Positions 17,462-26,545 of a DNA stretch of 64,000 bases are shown here, piece after piece (the first letter of the stretch is position 1; each line of letters begins with the position of its first letter). This stretch comes from Microbacterium sp. Root61 (GTDB lineage Bacteria > Actinomycetota > Actinomycetes > Actinomycetales > Microbacteriaceae). The stretch is from contig NZ_LMGU01000001.1 in the NCBI RefSeq assembly GCF_001427525.1, positions 3,355,713-3,419,712 of the forward strand. Direction: 5' to 3'. The position numbers and the translations under genes were made by a program. The notes under the pieces were generated by a model, which saw nothing but the letters and a program-made list of their open reading frames with translations, searched no databases and was not told where the DNA came from.

Positions 17462-18199
17462 GTGACGAAGACCCCGGGCGCGAGCCCGGGGTCTTCGGCG
17501 TTTCCGGCGGGGCGTCCGTATGCCTCCCCGTGGCTGGCGCTCGGCATCGCCGCGCTCGGCTACCTCGGCACCCTGTTGATCCTCAGCGGCTACCCCGGCT
17601 TGCGCGCGCGGATGGCGGACGCGCCTGGGTGGGTGCTGGCGATGTTGGACATCATCGTCATCTGTCTGCCGCTCGTGGTCGCGGTGCTCGCCGCGGGTGC
17701 GGTCGCCTCACGCGTCGGGATCGCGGTGGCCACCGGCATCCGTCACTGGCGCGGGCTGGACGTGCTGCTAGGGCTGGGCGTCGGGCTGATCGTGCGAGCG
17801 CTCGTAGAGCTCGTCGCGCCGACTGTCTCGGCGTTGGGCGGCGGCTTCGGGGCGCCGGACCTGGCCGCATCGGTGGTGATCGTGGTCGGTGCGGTGTTCC
17901 TCTCGCCCTTCATAGAGGAGTGGTTCTTCCGGGGCCTCGTCCTTCGCGCATTCCTGGATGCACTCAAAGATCTCGGCCGCACGGCAGCCGGGATCATCGC
18001 GATCTTCGTTTCGACTGTCGCGTTCATGGCCCTGCACTTCCTGCCGTGGGAGAGCGGGATCGCGGTGGGGCAGCTGATCGGCACCTTCGGCATCGGAGTC
18101 GGATGCGGCATCCTCACCTTCGTCACGGGGCGACTGGGTGGGGCCATCGTGGCGCACGTGGTCTTCAACGCGGTCGGCGTCGGGCTGATGCTGTGGTGA
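17462..18199 (+). CDS. CPBP family intramembrane metalloprotease (second copy)
   Basis: A 245-residue membrane protein with about seven hydrophobic segments. CPBP motifs are [13 protein letters not shown] near residue 156, MALHFLPWE near 191 and the C-terminal HVVFNAVG near 235, giving the same Glu/His/Asn set as the gene at 15838. The first membrane segment begins at about residue 22, and the only in-frame start before it is the GTG at 17462. That start has no Shine-Dalgarno sequence and sits next to a terminator hairpin, so expression may be from a leaderless transcript or depend on readthrough. Function beyond the family is unknown. Confidence 0.8.
   Translation: MTKTPGASPGSSAFPAGRPYASPWLALGIAALGYLGTLLILSGYPGLRARMADAPGWVLAMLDIIVICLPLVVAVLAAGAVASRVGIAVATGIRHWRGLDVLLGLGVGLIVRALVELVAPTVSALGGGFGAPDLAASVVIVVGAVFLSPFIEEWFFRGLVLRAFLDALKDLGRTAAGIIAIFVSTVAFMALHFLPWESGIAVGQLIGTFGIGVGCGILTFVTGRLGGAIVAHVVFNAVGVGLMLW
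17466..17497 (+). terminator. Strong hairpin overlapping the next gene's start
   Basis: A perfect 14-base stem (CGAAGACCCCGGGC/GCCCGGGGTCTTCG) with a GCGA tetraloop starts 13 bases after the stop of the LPXTG gene. It overlaps codons 2-12 of the downstream CPBP gene if that gene starts at 17462. Confidence 0.8.
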
Positions 18200-18217
18200 T
18201 GAGCCGGCCTGCGCCAT

Positions 18218-18246
18218 TTGGCCGAGGCATCCGGATGCCGTAGGCT
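18218..18246 (+). promoter_or_regulatory. Candidate promoter of rplM-rpsI
   Basis: TTGGCC and TAGGCT are separated by 17 bases in the gap before rplM. The implied leader is about 135 bases long and contains a small stem CGGCT/AGCCG at 18314-18326; a leader of this length would suit autoregulation by L13, which is known for this operon in other bacteria. Confidence 0.45.
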
Positions 18247-18387
18247 ATCCCTTTGGTGCCGTGTCTCTGCAGGCCGGCGCTGCGAACGTGAGCCCTCCAC
18301 TGGCGTGTTCCGTCGGCTTTCAGCCGGAGAACCACCCCGGAGCGGGATTCACGAACCTCTCCGTTCGAACAAGAAAGCAGCACTACT

Positions 18388-18834
18388 GTGACGCGCACAT
18401 ACACCCCCAAGGCTGGCGAAGTCCAGCGCGAGTGGCTCATCATCGACGCAACCGACGTCGTCCTGGGTCGCCTCGCCTCGCACGCCGCCACGCTCCTGCG
18501 TGGCAAGCACAAGCCGACCTTCGCCAACCACATCGACACCGGCGACTTCGTCATCATCATCAACGCCGACAAGGTCGCGCTGACGGGTCAGAAGCTCGAG
18601 AAGAAGAAGGCCTACCGCCACTCCGGTTACCCGGGTGGACTGAAGTCGGTCACCTACGGCGAGCTGATGGAGAAGAACCCCGAGCGCGCCGTCGAGAAGG
18701 CCGTCCGCGGAATGCTTCCCAAGAACAGCATCGGTGCCCAGCAGCTGCGCAAGCTCAAGGTGTACCGCGGCGCCGAGCACCCCCACGGTGCACAGCAGCC
18801 GACGACGTACACACTCGACCAGGTCGCCCAGTAA
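18388..18834 (+). CDS. rplM: 50S ribosomal protein L13
   Basis: A 148-residue protein with the standard L13 sequence: [18 protein letters not shown] near the N-terminus, the basic [18 protein letters not shown] segment, the central [24 protein letters not shown] region and AVRGMLPKN followed by [12 protein letters not shown]13 binds 23S rRNA early in large-subunit assembly. The GTG start at 18388 begins [11 protein letters not shown], as in actinobacterial homologues. The gene is followed after 29 bases by rpsI, the conserved rplM-rpsI operon. Confidence 0.98.
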   Translation: MTRTYTPKAGEVQREWLIIDATDVVLGRLASHAATLLRGKHKPTFANHIDTGDFVIIINADKVALTGQKLEKKKAYRHSGYPGGLKSVTYGELMEKNPERAVEKAVRGMLPKNSIGAQQLRKLKVYRGAEHPHGAQQPTTYTLDQVAQ

Positions 18835-18863
18835 GCGCCGCAAAGACTATTAAGGACACTCTC

Positions 18864-19346
18864 GTGGCGAACATCGAAGACACCATCGAAACCCAGAGCT
18901 ACTCGACCGAGACCCCGGTCGACCAGGAAGCCGTAGCCGCCGAGCGCCCCGTGCTCAGCGTCCCCGGCGCAGCCGTCGGCCGCCGCAAGCAGGCCATCGC
19001 GCGCGTTCGCCTGGTTCCCGGCACCGGCACCATCACGGTCAACGGCCGCACGTTCGAGGACTACTTCCCGAACAAGCTGCACCAGCAGCTGGTCAACGAC
19101 CCGTTCACGGTCCTCAACCTCACCGGCGCGTACGACGTCATCGCCCGCATCTCCGGCGGTGGCCCCTCGGGTCAGGCCGGCGCCCTGCGTCTCGGCATCG
19201 CCCGTTCGCTGAACGGGATCGACGTCGAGAGCAACCGTGCGGTCCTCAAGAAGGCCGGCTTCCTCTCCCGTGACGCCCGCGTCAAGGAGCGCAAGAAGGC
19301 TGGTCTCAAGAAGGCCCGCAAGGCTCCTCAGTACTCGAAGCGCTGA
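18864..19346 (+). CDS. rpsI: 30S ribosomal protein S9
   Basis: A 160-residue S9. The first 40 residues are an acidic Glu/Thr/Ala-rich extension common in actinobacterial S9; the core begins at [13 protein letters not shown] and ends with the basic tail [12 protein letters not shown], whose last residues contact the P-site t[22 protein letters not shown] is the central S9 motif. The GTG at 18864 has AAGGA eight bases upstream. It forms an operon with rplM and is followed after 14 bases by glmM. Confidence 0.97.
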   Translation: MANIEDTIETQSYSTETPVDQEAVAAERPVLSVPGAAVGRRKQAIARVRLVPGTGTITVNGRTFEDYFPNKLHQQLVNDPFTVLNLTGAYDVIARISGGGPSGQAGALRLGIARSLNGIDVESNRAVLKKAGFLSRDARVKERKKAGLKKARKAPQYSKR

Positions 19347-19360
19347 TCGGCTTCCATCCG

Positions 19361-20719
19361 ATGCCGCTTTTCGGCACGGACGGGGTGCGGGGGCTGGCCA
19401 ACGGCCCCCTCACCGCCGATCTCGCTCTCACCCTGGCCCAGGCGACTGCTGTCGTCCTGGGCCAGGGCCGTACCGCCGACGCGCGTCGCGCCGCCGGTCA
19501 CCGCCTCACGGCTGTGGTCGCGCGCGACCCGCGCGTCTCGGGTGAGTTCCTCGCCGCCGCGGTCTGCGCCGGCCTCGCGTCCTCCGGCGTCGACGTGCTC
19601 GAAGCCGGCGTCCTCCCGACGCCCGCGCTGGCCTACCTGATCGCCGACCACGATGCCGACTTCGGTGTCATGGTCTCGGCATCCCACAATCCCGCGCCCG
19701 ACAACGGCATCAAGATCTTCGCCCGCGGTGGTGTGAAGCTCCCCGACGTGGTCGAGCAGCGCATCGAGCACGCTCTCGCCGGGCCGAAGCTGCAGCCGAC
19801 CGGGGCCGACATCGGCCGCATCCGTCGGTTCTCGGATGCCGAGGACCGCTACGCCCTGCACCTGCTCGCGTCCCTTCCGCACCGGCTCGATGGCCTCCAC
19901 GTCGTGCTGGACTGCGCCCACGGCGCGGCATCCGGCGTCTCCCCGGAGACGTTCAAGGACGCCGGCGCGCGTGTGACCGTGATCGGCGCGGACCCCGACG
20001 GCTGGAACATCAACGACGGCGTCGGATCGACGCACCTCGCGCAGCTGGCCGAGCATGTCGTGCGGGTCGGTGCCGATGTCGGCATCGCCCACGACGGTGA
20101 CGCCGACCGCTGCCTCGCGGTCGATGCGGCCGGCAACATCGTGGACGGCGACCAGATCATGGCGATCCTCGCGGTCGCGATGAAGGACCGTGGGCACCTC
20201 GCGAACGACACTCTCGTCGCCACCGTCATGAGCAACCTCGGACTGCACCGCGCGATGGCCGCCAACGGCATCACCGTCGAGCAGACCGCGGTGGGCGATC
20301 GCTACGTGCTCGAGCGCATGAACGAGGGCGGCTTCGCGCTCGGCGGCGAGCAGTCCGGCCACGTCATCATGAGCGAGTACGCCACCACCGGTGACGGCAT
20401 CCTCACCGGGCTCCACCTCGTGGCGGAGATGGCGCGGCAGGGCAAGACCCTCGCCGAGCTGGCCTCGATCATGACGGTGTACCCGCAGGTGCTCATCAAC
20501 GTGCGCGACGTCGACCGCACCCGCGCCTCCGCCGACGAGGTGCTGGCGGATGCCGTGGCCTCGGTCGCGGCCGAGCTCGGCGACTCGGGCCGGGTGCTGC
20601 TGCGTCCCTCGGGCACCGAGGAGATGGTGCGCGTGATGGTCGAAGCAGCCGACGAAGCCCAGGCTCAGGAGTTCGCCGAGTCGCTCGCCGGAGTCGTCCG
20701 GGAACGCCTCGCGCTGTAA
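19361..20719 (+). CDS. glmM: Phosphoglucosamine mutase
   Basis: A 452-residue enzyme converting glucosamine 6-phosphate to glucosamine 1-phosphate for UDP-GlcNAc synthesis. It begins with [12 protein letters not shown], has the phosphoserine loop [14 protein letters not shown] near residue 107, the Mg-binding DGDADRC near 248, the sugar-specificity loop GGEQSGH near 328 and the C-terminal phosphate loop [14 protein letters not shown]. All catalytic elements are intact. The ATG start at 19361 lies just after rpsI, so it is probably cotranscribed with it. Together with glmS at 29228 it supplies UDP-GlcNAc for peptidoglycan and for the polysaccharide cluster. Confidence 0.97.
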   Translation: MPLFGTDGVRGLANGPLTADLALTLAQATAVVLGQGRTADARRAAGHRLTAVVARDPRVSGEFLAAAVCAGLASSGVDVLEAGVLPTPALAYLIADHDADFGVMVSASHNPAPDNGIKIFARGGVKLPDVVEQRIEHALAGPKLQPTGADIGRIRRFSDAEDRYALHLLASLPHRLDGLHVVLDCAHGAASGVSPETFKDAGARVTVIGADPDGWNINDGVGSTHLAQLAEHVVRVGADVGIAHDGDADRCLAVDAAGNIVDGDQIMAILAVAMKDRGHLANDTLVATVMSNLGLHRAMAANGITVEQTAVGDRYVLERMNEGGFALGGEQSGHVIMSEYATTGDGILTGLHLVAEMARQGKTLAELASIMTVYPQVLINVRDVDRTRASADEVLADAVASVAAELGDSGRVLLRPSGTEEMVRVMVEAADEAQAQEFAESLAGVVRERLAL

Positions 20720-20803
20720 GACGTTTCGATCCGGTCGCCTCGACCCTCGCTCTCAGCGCGGGACGGGGCGATCGGTCGTTGCGGGGAGCGCCGAATCGGT
20801 CGG

Positions 20804-21757
20804 CTACTGCGCCGGGGACGCTTCCACGGGCCAGGCGAGGGACTCGATGTAACGGAGCAGCACGCCTTCGCGCAGTGCCCACGGCGACACCTCGAGCTCG
20901 TCGACGCCCAGCGCGTTCATCGCCTCGTGCAGCACGACGGCCCCGGCGACGATCTGGAACGTGCGGTCGGGAGTGATGCCGGGCAGCTCCTGTCGTGCGA
21001 TGGCCGGGATGCGGGCGAGCCGCGGAATCCAGGAGCCCAGCGCGGCGCGGGGCAGCAGCATCCGCTCGATCCCCGACCAGCCCGGCACCGGATAGCCGAC
21101 GAGCTTCGCGAGCGATCGGATCGTCTTGGACGATCCGACGACGTGATCGGGCCGCGGCTGGCCGGCGAAGGTGTGGACGATCGGGGCGAGCGCCGTGCGG
21201 GCGTGCGCGCGCAGCACCTCGACGGCGTCTTCGCCAGGTGGGTCCGCCGGGAGGAACTCCACCGTCATCCGTCCGGCGCCCAGGGGGACGGATGCCGCGA
21301 CCTCGGGCAGTTCGTCGGCCCCCGAGGCGAACTCGAGCGAACCACCGCCGATGTCGAACAGCAGGATCTGGCCGGCCGCCCACCCGAACCAGCGGCGCAC
21401 GGCCAGGTAGGTGTAGCGCGCCTCGTCGGCGCCGTCCAGCACCTGCAGGGGCTGCCCGAGGGCGGCCTCGATGCGGGCGATCACCTCGGGGCCGTTGGCG
21501 GCCTCGCGGACGGCGCTGGTGGCAGTGGCGAGCAGTTCGCCCACGTTCTCGGCGGCGGCGACCTCGCGCGCTTCGGCGACGGCGGCCTCCAACGCGCGGA
21601 CGCCCTCTTCCACGATCTCGCCGTCGGGCCCGAGGAAGCGCATCAGGCGCAGCACGGTGCGCGTACTGGTCGTGGCGAGCGGTCTGCCGCCGGGGCGCAC
21701 GTCAGCCACGAGTAGATGGACCGTATTGGACCCGATGTCGAGGACTCCTAAGCGCAC
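20804..21757 (-). CDS. Ppx/GppA family exopolyphosphatase/pppGpp phosphatase
   Basis: A 317-residue member of the ASKHA phosphatase family. LGVLDIGSNTVHLLVADV at the N-terminus is the first phosphate loop, FDIGGGSLEFASG near residue 130 the second, and GSSKTIRSLAKL near residue 210 matches the adenosine region. It lacks the long C-terminal HD-like part of E. coli Ppx, as usual in actinobacteria, where one such protein hydrolyses polyphosphate ends or pppGpp. I prefer the GTG at 21757, which gives the usual family N-terminus; an ATG at 21817 would add 20 unrelated residues. Its substrate cannot be decided from sequence. Confidence 0.85.
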   Translation of the reverse strand: MRLGVLDIGSNTVHLLVADVRPGGRPLATTSTRTVLRLMRFLGPDGEIVEEGVRALEAAVAEAREVAAAENVGELLATATSAVREAANGPEVIARIEAALGQPLQVLDGADEARYTYLAVRRWFGWAAGQILLFDIGGGSLEFASGADELPEVAASVPLGAGRMTVEFLPADPPGEDAVEVLRAHARTALAPIVHTFAGQPRPDHVVGSSKTIRSLAKLVGYPVPGWSGIERMLLPRAALGSWIPRLARIPAIARQELPGITPDRTFQIVAGAVVLHEAMNALGVDELEVSPWALREGVLLRYIESLAWPVEASPAQ

Positions 21758-21912
21758 TGGTTCAGGGTAGTGGCTCCTGTACCGCCCCGCCCTCCGCGAT
21801 GTACCACCCGGCGTCATCTGCTCGAAATGGATGCTCGGGAGAGGTGAAACATGCGCTCACTACGTTCGCATCGAGAGCCACTCATCTCGTACACAGCGAC
21901 CAGGGAGGTCCG

Positions 21913-22662
21913 GTGCAGTCACCACCGAGCAGCACAAGAAGAAGGGGCCTGCCGTATGCGATCGCCGGCGGCGGAGTCATCGCCGCCGCCGTGATCTTCG
22001 GCGGGTTCCTCGCGATTCCGAGCGTCAGCGGAGCCGCGGGAGCAGTCGCGTCCGCCACCGGCGAGGTCGGAGTCGTCACGGACAAGCCCGCGCTCGGCGC
22101 ACCGCGCGACCCGCTGAGCCAGGACGAGCTCAGCTACGCGCTGCACCTCGCCACGACGGACGGCAGCATCCCCGACGACGTCACCTCGGTCGACGGATCC
22201 GACTCGCCCCAGGTGCTGTCGATCGACATCGCGACCCGCGACGTCGACTCCGGCGAACGCATCGTCGATGTCGTCCTGTACGACTACACGTCCGACAAGA
22301 CGCTCCTGCAAGCAGTGAACCTGAGCACGGGCTCTGTCGACAGCTCCTCGCGTGAAGGCGTGCAGCCGCCGCCCAGCGCGGACGAGGTCGACTACGCATT
22401 CAGCGTCTTCCTCGAGGACCCCGCGGCCAGTGCCGCCATCCGCACCGAGTTCACGACCGTCACCGGTGAGGAACTGACCTCGATCGACCAGCTCGGCGTC
22501 TCGGGCGGCTCGTTCGTCCCGGATGCGAGCACGCTCGGCGGCGACGCATGCCAGCTCGACCGCTGCGTCGAGATGCAGTTCCGCGTCATCGGCGGCGGCT
22601 ACCTCGACACGGCATCGTTCGTCGTCGATCTGTCGACCCGCACCGTGATCGGCATCCAATGA
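21913..22662 (+). CDS. Membrane-anchored or exported hypothetical protein
   Basis: A 249-residue protein whose N-terminus has three arginines followed by a long hydrophobic segment (residues about 15-40), so it is either a signal-anchored or an exported protein with its body outside. The body is acidic and repeats a theme of short beta segments with DVVLYDY and VDLSTR phrases, and two cysteines near the C-terminus (DACQLDRC) could form a disulphide. GTG at 21913 is preceded by GGGAGG. The gene ends 14 bases before the copper amine oxidase-like gene, so they are probably one operon. I do not recognise the family; a partner role in handling the amine oxidase is a guess. Confidence 0.7.
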   Translation: MQSPPSSTRRRGLPYAIAGGGVIAAAVIFGGFLAIPSVSGAAGAVASATGEVGVVTDKPALGAPRDPLSQDELSYALHLATTDGSIPDDVTSVDGSDSPQVLSIDIATRDVDSGERIVDVVLYDYTSDKTLLQAVNLSTGSVDSSSREGVQPPPSADEVDYAFSVFLEDPAASAAIRTEFTTVTGEELTSIDQLGVSGGSFVPDASTLGGDACQLDRCVEMQFRVIGGGYLDTASFVVDLSTRTVIGIQ

Positions 22663-22676
22663 GAGGCAGGCCTGCA

Positions 22677-24530
22677 GTGAAGAGAATCGCCCGTGCCGTC
22701 GCCCTCGCGACGGCAACCCTCGCCGTCGCCGCGGGACTCGCCGTCGTGCCGGTGACCGCCGCCAGTGCGGCCCCGCCGGTGAGCTGCTCCGGTGACGCCC
22801 TGATCGAGAAGAGCTTCGACAACGGCACCTCGTGGCAGATGTGCTGGCGCGTCGACAGTAAGAAGGGTCTCACCCTCGAGCAGGTGAACGTCAAGGCGCC
22901 GGGGGAGCAGAGCTACCGTCGCGTCCTCGAGTCGGCCTACCTCGGTCAGTTGCACGTTCCGTACGACACCGGCAAGAACGTCTGGAACGACATCACGTCC
23001 TACGGATTCGGCAACCAGTACCTGCAGAAGCTCAGCGCCGCCGAGTGCGGCGACGGGGCACTGCGGGATGTCGCGCAGACCTGGACGACTACGCGGCAGG
23101 GCGTCACGACGACGGCGATGCGGACGATCCCGGCGCTCTGCGTGACCGACACGGCGCGACCCATGGCCTATCGCTCGCACGAGCAGACATGGGGCTCCAT
23201 CGAGGACGCCCCGCTGTTCACGGCCGAGGGCCAGGGCTTCAGCCTGCAGATCATCTCGAAGGTCGATTGGTACGAGTACGCCACGAAGATCGAGTTCTCG
23301 GACGAGGGGACGGTCTCGTTCGACCTCGGAGCCACCGGCGACATCTCGTATGAGGACTTCGACGCGGACGCGACCACCGGCTGGCCGGTCGGTCAGGGCG
23401 CGGCGGACTTCGCCGCTTCCCACTGGCACAACGCGATCTGGCGCCTGGACTTCGGTCTGGACGGACAGAGCAACATGAAGGTGGAGCAGTTCGATTCCGA
23501 GCTCGGCGAGCAGGGCGACCGTGTGCAGCTCATGCACACGACCGGGACGACCATCGACAACCCGTCGAACCTCGTGCCCAAGAACGACCTCACCTGGTGG
23601 CGGGTGGTGGCCCCCGACAGCCTCAACGCCGACGGCCATGCGCGGTCGTACGAGTTCGTGTTCCCGGGCTCCCAGCTCTACCAGGGCGACCCGGTGACGC
23701 AGCCGCTGCTGACGTTCACCAACTACAACGCCTGCCAGGAGTATGCGACGAACAACCTCAACACAGCGTGCGCAGACAAGAACGTCGTCCAGTACGTCGC
23801 CTCGAGCGCCGATCAGGCCCTGACCGATCCGGTGGCATGGGTCAACAGTGGGTTCCACCATGTCGTCCGCGACGAGGACCAGAGCCCGATGCAGACCCAC
23901 TGGCAGTCGTTCTCCATCCAGCCGCGCGACTGGACCGCCCAGTCGATGAGCACGCCGTCCGGACGCTCGTGCGTCGACGGCGATCCGGGTGGGGAGATCC
24001 ACACGGATGAGGCGCCGTGCGAGGTCGTCGAGCCCGAGCCGACCGTCTCGCCGGAGCCGACGGTCTCGCCGGAGCCGACCACCGAGCCGACCGCCGGACC
24101 GAGCCCCTCCGCGTCCCCCACGGACGCGGCCGGCGCGGCGAGCATCACGCTGTCGTCGAAGACGCTGACGCCCGGAGGGTCGTTCGACCTCACCGGAAGC
24201 GGCTTCGCGGCTGGTGAAGAGGTGACGGTGACACTGCACTCCGATCCGGTCACCCTCGGCAAGCTGACCGCGACCGAGAACGGTGCGGTCTCGGGAAGCC
24301 TGAAGGTGCCGGCGTCCGTTCCGGTGGGCTCGCACACGCTGACGGCCGTCGGCGCGGATTCCGGCTCAACGGTCGATGTGGCGGTGACTGTGGCCGCGCC
24401 GGGCGCGGCAGCGCTCGCCGTCACCGGCGGAACGATCGCCGGCGGATCCGTGGTGGCAGGGCTCCTCCTGCTCATCCTCGGTGTCGTGCTCGTCGCCAAG
24501 CGCCGCCGCCGCAACGCTCTCGCGGTCTGA
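22677..24530 (+). CDS. Secreted copper amine oxidase-like protein with LAXTG sorting signal
   Basis: A 617-residue surface protein. A Sec signal peptide (to about residue 32) precedes a catalytic domain similar to copper/topaquinone amine oxidases: PYDTG with the base Asp97, WYEY with the topaquinone-type Tyr199, HWH (His249 and His251) followed by RLDFGLDG, and GFHHVVRDED with the third copper ligand at 394 or 395. The Asn that normally precedes the cofactor tyrosine is Trp here. A Pro/Glu/Thr-rich linker with repeated TVSPEP units (about 443-470), an Ig/IPT-like domain, the motif LAVTGG near residue 583, a membrane helix and RRRR follow. It should oxidise a primary amine at the cell wall if the cofactor forms. 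Confidence 0.8.
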   Translation: MKRIARAVALATATLAVAAGLAVVPVTAASAAPPVSCSGDALIEKSFDNGTSWQMCWRVDSKKGLTLEQVNVKAPGEQSYRRVLESAYLGQLHVPYDTGKNVWNDITSYGFGNQYLQKLSAAECGDGALRDVAQTWTTTRQGVTTTAMRTIPALCVTDTARPMAYRSHEQTWGSIEDAPLFTAEGQGFSLQIISKVDWYEYATKIEFSDEGTVSFDLGATGDISYEDFDADATTGWPVGQGAADFAASHWHNAIWRLDFGLDGQSNMKVEQFDSELGEQGDRVQLMHTTGTTIDNPSNLVPKNDLTWWRVVAPDSLNADGHARSYEFVFPGSQLYQGDPVTQPLLTFTNYNACQEYATNNLNTACADKNVVQYVASSADQALTDPVAWVNSGFHHVVRDEDQSPMQTHWQSFSIQPRDWTAQSMSTPSGRSCVDGDPGGEIHTDEAPCEVVEPEPTVSPEPTVSPEPTTEPTAGPSPSASPTDAAGAASITLSSKTLTPGGSFDLTGSGFAAGEEVTVTLHSDPVTLGKLTATENGAVSGSLKVPASVPVGSHTLTAVGADSGSTVDVAVTVAAPGAAALAVTGGTIAGGSVVAGLLLLILGVVLVAKRRRRNALAV

Positions 24531-24536
24531 CCCATA

Positions 24537-24570
24537 GGCGATGGCCCGGCCGCACGGCCGGGCCATCGCC
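24537..24570 (+). terminator. Long hairpin after amine oxidase gene
   Basis: A perfect inverted repeat of 16 bases per arm (GGCGATGGCCCGGCCG and its complement) with a two-base centre lies seven bases after the stop codon and before the DUF305 gene. It is very likely a terminator. Confidence 0.8.
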
Positions 24571-24594
24571 ACTCGAACTGAAGAAGGGATCGGG

Positions 24595-25227
24595 ATGCGT
24601 CGTCCTGTCGCCACCGCATCCGCCGTCGCGGTCTTCCTCGTCTGCGGAGCGCTGTTCCTCGGAATCCAGCTCACGCCGGCAGCGCCCGCGGCGGCGACTC
24701 GTCCGCAATCTGCGCCCGCCGAGGCTCCCGATCCGGCTGCGGTGTCCGCGCGGGACGCCGTGGAGGACATCCCGAACGACGCGGACATGATGTTCGCCTC
24801 GATGATGATCCCGCATCATCAGCAGGCCGTCGAGCTGTCCCGCATCCTCGCCGCGACCGACGGGATCGACGATGTCTCGATCGCGCTCGCGGCGTTCATC
24901 GACCGCGACCAGACGCGGGAGATCACCGACATGCAGGCCTGGCTCGACGCGTGGCATCGGAGCGGGATGATGAGCCACGATGGCAACGGCTTCATGGCGG
25001 GGATGGCCACGCCCGAGCAGATCGCGGCGCTGGAGGCGGCATCCGACGTGGTCGCGGAGAAACTGTTCCTGGAGCTGATGATCGCTCATCACCAGGGCGC
25101 GCTCCTGATGACGACGGAGGTGCTGCGGGAGGGGAACAACAGCTACATCCGGGCCCTCGCGAAGCACATCGCGGCCGAGCAGGAGCGGGAGATCGAGGCG
25201 ATGACCGCGCGCCGGGACACGATGTGA
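24595..25227 (+). CDS. DUF305 family secreted protein
   Basis: A 210-residue protein with a signal peptide or lipid-free membrane anchor (residues 5-30) and a DUF305 (ferritin-like, four-helix) domain. Two repeated His motifs, MFASMMIPHHQQAVELS near residue 67 and LELMIAHHQGALLM near residue 165, and Met-rich stretches are diagnostic. Members often accompany copper genes, and a metal-binding role fits the neighbouring copper amine oxidase; that link is inference. The ATG at 24595 has AAGGGA seven bases upstream. The end overlaps the signal peptidase start by four bases. Confidence 0.9.
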   Translation: MRRPVATASAVAVFLVCGALFLGIQLTPAAPAAATRPQSAPAEAPDPAAVSARDAVEDIPNDADMMFASMMIPHHQQAVELSRILAATDGIDDVSIALAAFIDRDQTREITDMQAWLDAWHRSGMMSHDGNGFMAGMATPEQIAALEAASDVVAEKLFLELMIAHHQGALLMTTEVLREGNNSYIRALAKHIAAEQEREIEAMTARRDTM

Positions 25228-25754
25228 GTCCGCGCCGCCGATTCGTCGGTGCGGCCGCCGCGCTCGTGGTCGCGGCCGCCGCCGCGATGTCCGCACAGCA
25301 CGTCGCCCTCTATCGCGCCGAGTCGGGTTCGATGCGCCCCACGGTGGAGATCGGCGACGTGATCGTGGGCGAGACGTATCGAGGCGGTCCGCTCGAACGC
25401 GGCACCGTCGTGATCTTCACTGATCCGGATGGGTGGGCGGAACAGGTCGCTCGTCTGACGGACAGCGACGCCGTTGCGCCGACGTTCGTCAAGCGGGTCC
25501 TCGGTCTACCCGGAGATCGTGTCGCGTGCTGCGACAGCGCCGGGCGACTCTCGGTGAACGGGCGGTCGCTCTCCGAGGAATACCGCCTCGAGCCGGCGGC
25601 GATCGCCAGCGTTCTCGCCTTCGACGTGATGGTGCCCGACGACACGGTGTTCGTGCTCGGCGACTCCCGGGAGGCATCCGTGGACTCCCGCTACCTCGGA
25701 CCCGTGCCCGTGTCCTCGATCGTCGCGACCCGGGTGGTCGCCCTGCGGTGGTGA
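25224..25754 (+). CDS. Type I signal peptidase
   Basis: A 176-residue, single-helix signal peptidase I. The N-terminal membrane segment (residues 5-28) is followed by the box with catalytic Ser, AESGSMRPTVEIGD near residue 35, the Lys box FVKRVLGLPGDRV near residue 90 and the GDSREASVDSRYLGPV box near residue 150. It cleaves Sec signal peptides outside the membrane. The GTG start overlaps the DUF305 stop as GTGA, so translation is coupled. Its place in a cluster of secreted proteins suggests it may serve them, like the sortase-linked peptidases of pilus loci, but no sortase gene is seen nearby. Confidence 0.92.
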   Translation: MSPRRRFVGAAAALVVAAAAAMSAQHVALYRAESGSMRPTVEIGDVIVGETYRGGPLERGTVVIFTDPDGWAEQVARLTDSDAVAPTFVKRVLGLPGDRVACCDSAGRLSVNGRSLSEEYRLEPAAIASVLAFDVMVPDDTVFVLGDSREASVDSRYLGPVPVSSIVATRVVALRW

Positions 25755-25774
25755 GGCGCTGACGCGAGCAGCGG

Positions 25775-26545
25775 TCAGCGCGGGGAGCCGGCGGACGCGA
25801 GCTCGCCCTCTGCGACCCGTGCCAACGTGCTGCTCGCGACTCTCAGGCGCTCCAGGTTCTCGAGCGCGGCCTGCGCTCGATCCCGTGCGACCGAGATCGC
25901 CACCGCCGCGACCAGTTCTCCTGTGCGGGAGCGGACCGGCACCGCCACGCAGGCACGCCCCTCGGGATCCGGATCCACGAACCGCGCGAACCCCGTTGCC
26001 TCCACCTCGGCGACGATCTCCTCATGCTCTCGCGCCGAGACCCCGGAGGAGCGGGCCGTCTGCGCCACGATCGCCGCCGGGGGAGGCAGCGGGCTCGACG
26101 GGTGGGTGGGAACCGACGACAGCAGCAGCCTCCCGATCGCCGTGGAGGCGAGTTGGCGTCGCGTGCGGTCGATCGAGGCGAGCGGGAATGCGGGGTCCTC
26201 ATCGACCACGACGACCCGACCGCGCGTGTATCGGACGTAGTGGATCGCCTCGCCGGTGTCTGCGCGGAGTTCGTCGAGGAGATGCGGTGCACGGACTCGT
26301 TGCAGGGGCGCGATCAGGTGCGCCAGCTCGACCACCCTGGCCCCCAGGACGAAACCGTCCGATGTCGGGTGTCGCAGCAGGTATTCCTCGCTCACCAGAG
26401 AGTTGATCAGGCGGTACGCGCTGGCGCGGGGGATCTCGAGCACGCGGGCGATGCCGTTCGCGGTGAGGGCGGGTCCGGACCGGGCGACCTCCTCGAGCAC
26501 CGCCAGCGCGAGGGTGACGCCGCCGGGCGAGCCCGGACCCTTCAT
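25775..26545 (-). CDS. IclR family transcriptional regulator
   Basis: A 256-residue IclR-type protein. The winged helix-turn-helix is at residues 10-70 (VLEEVARSGPALTANGIARVLEI, SAYRLINSLVSEEYL), and the effector domain follows with GARVVELAHL, GEAIHYVRYT and AIGRLLLSS, ending in VAISVA. Such proteins bind small acids or related metabolites and control nearby catabolic genes. The ATG at 26545 overlaps the transporter stop in an ATGA, so regulator and transporter are one operon, and the regulator probably controls the operon's own promoter. The open frame upstream is a shadow of the transporter gene. Confidence 0.9.
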   Translation of the reverse strand: MKGPGSPGGVTLALAVLEEVARSGPALTANGIARVLEIPRASAYRLINSLVSEEYLLRHPTSDGFVLGARVVELAHLIAPLQRVRAPHLLDELRADTGEAIHYVRYTRGRVVVVDEDPAFPLASIDRTRRQLASTAIGRLLLSSVPTHPSSPLPPPAAIVAQTARSSGVSAREHEEIVAEVEATGFARFVDPDPEGRACVAVPVRSRTGELVAAVAISVARDRAQAALENLERLRVASSTLARVAEGELASAGSPR

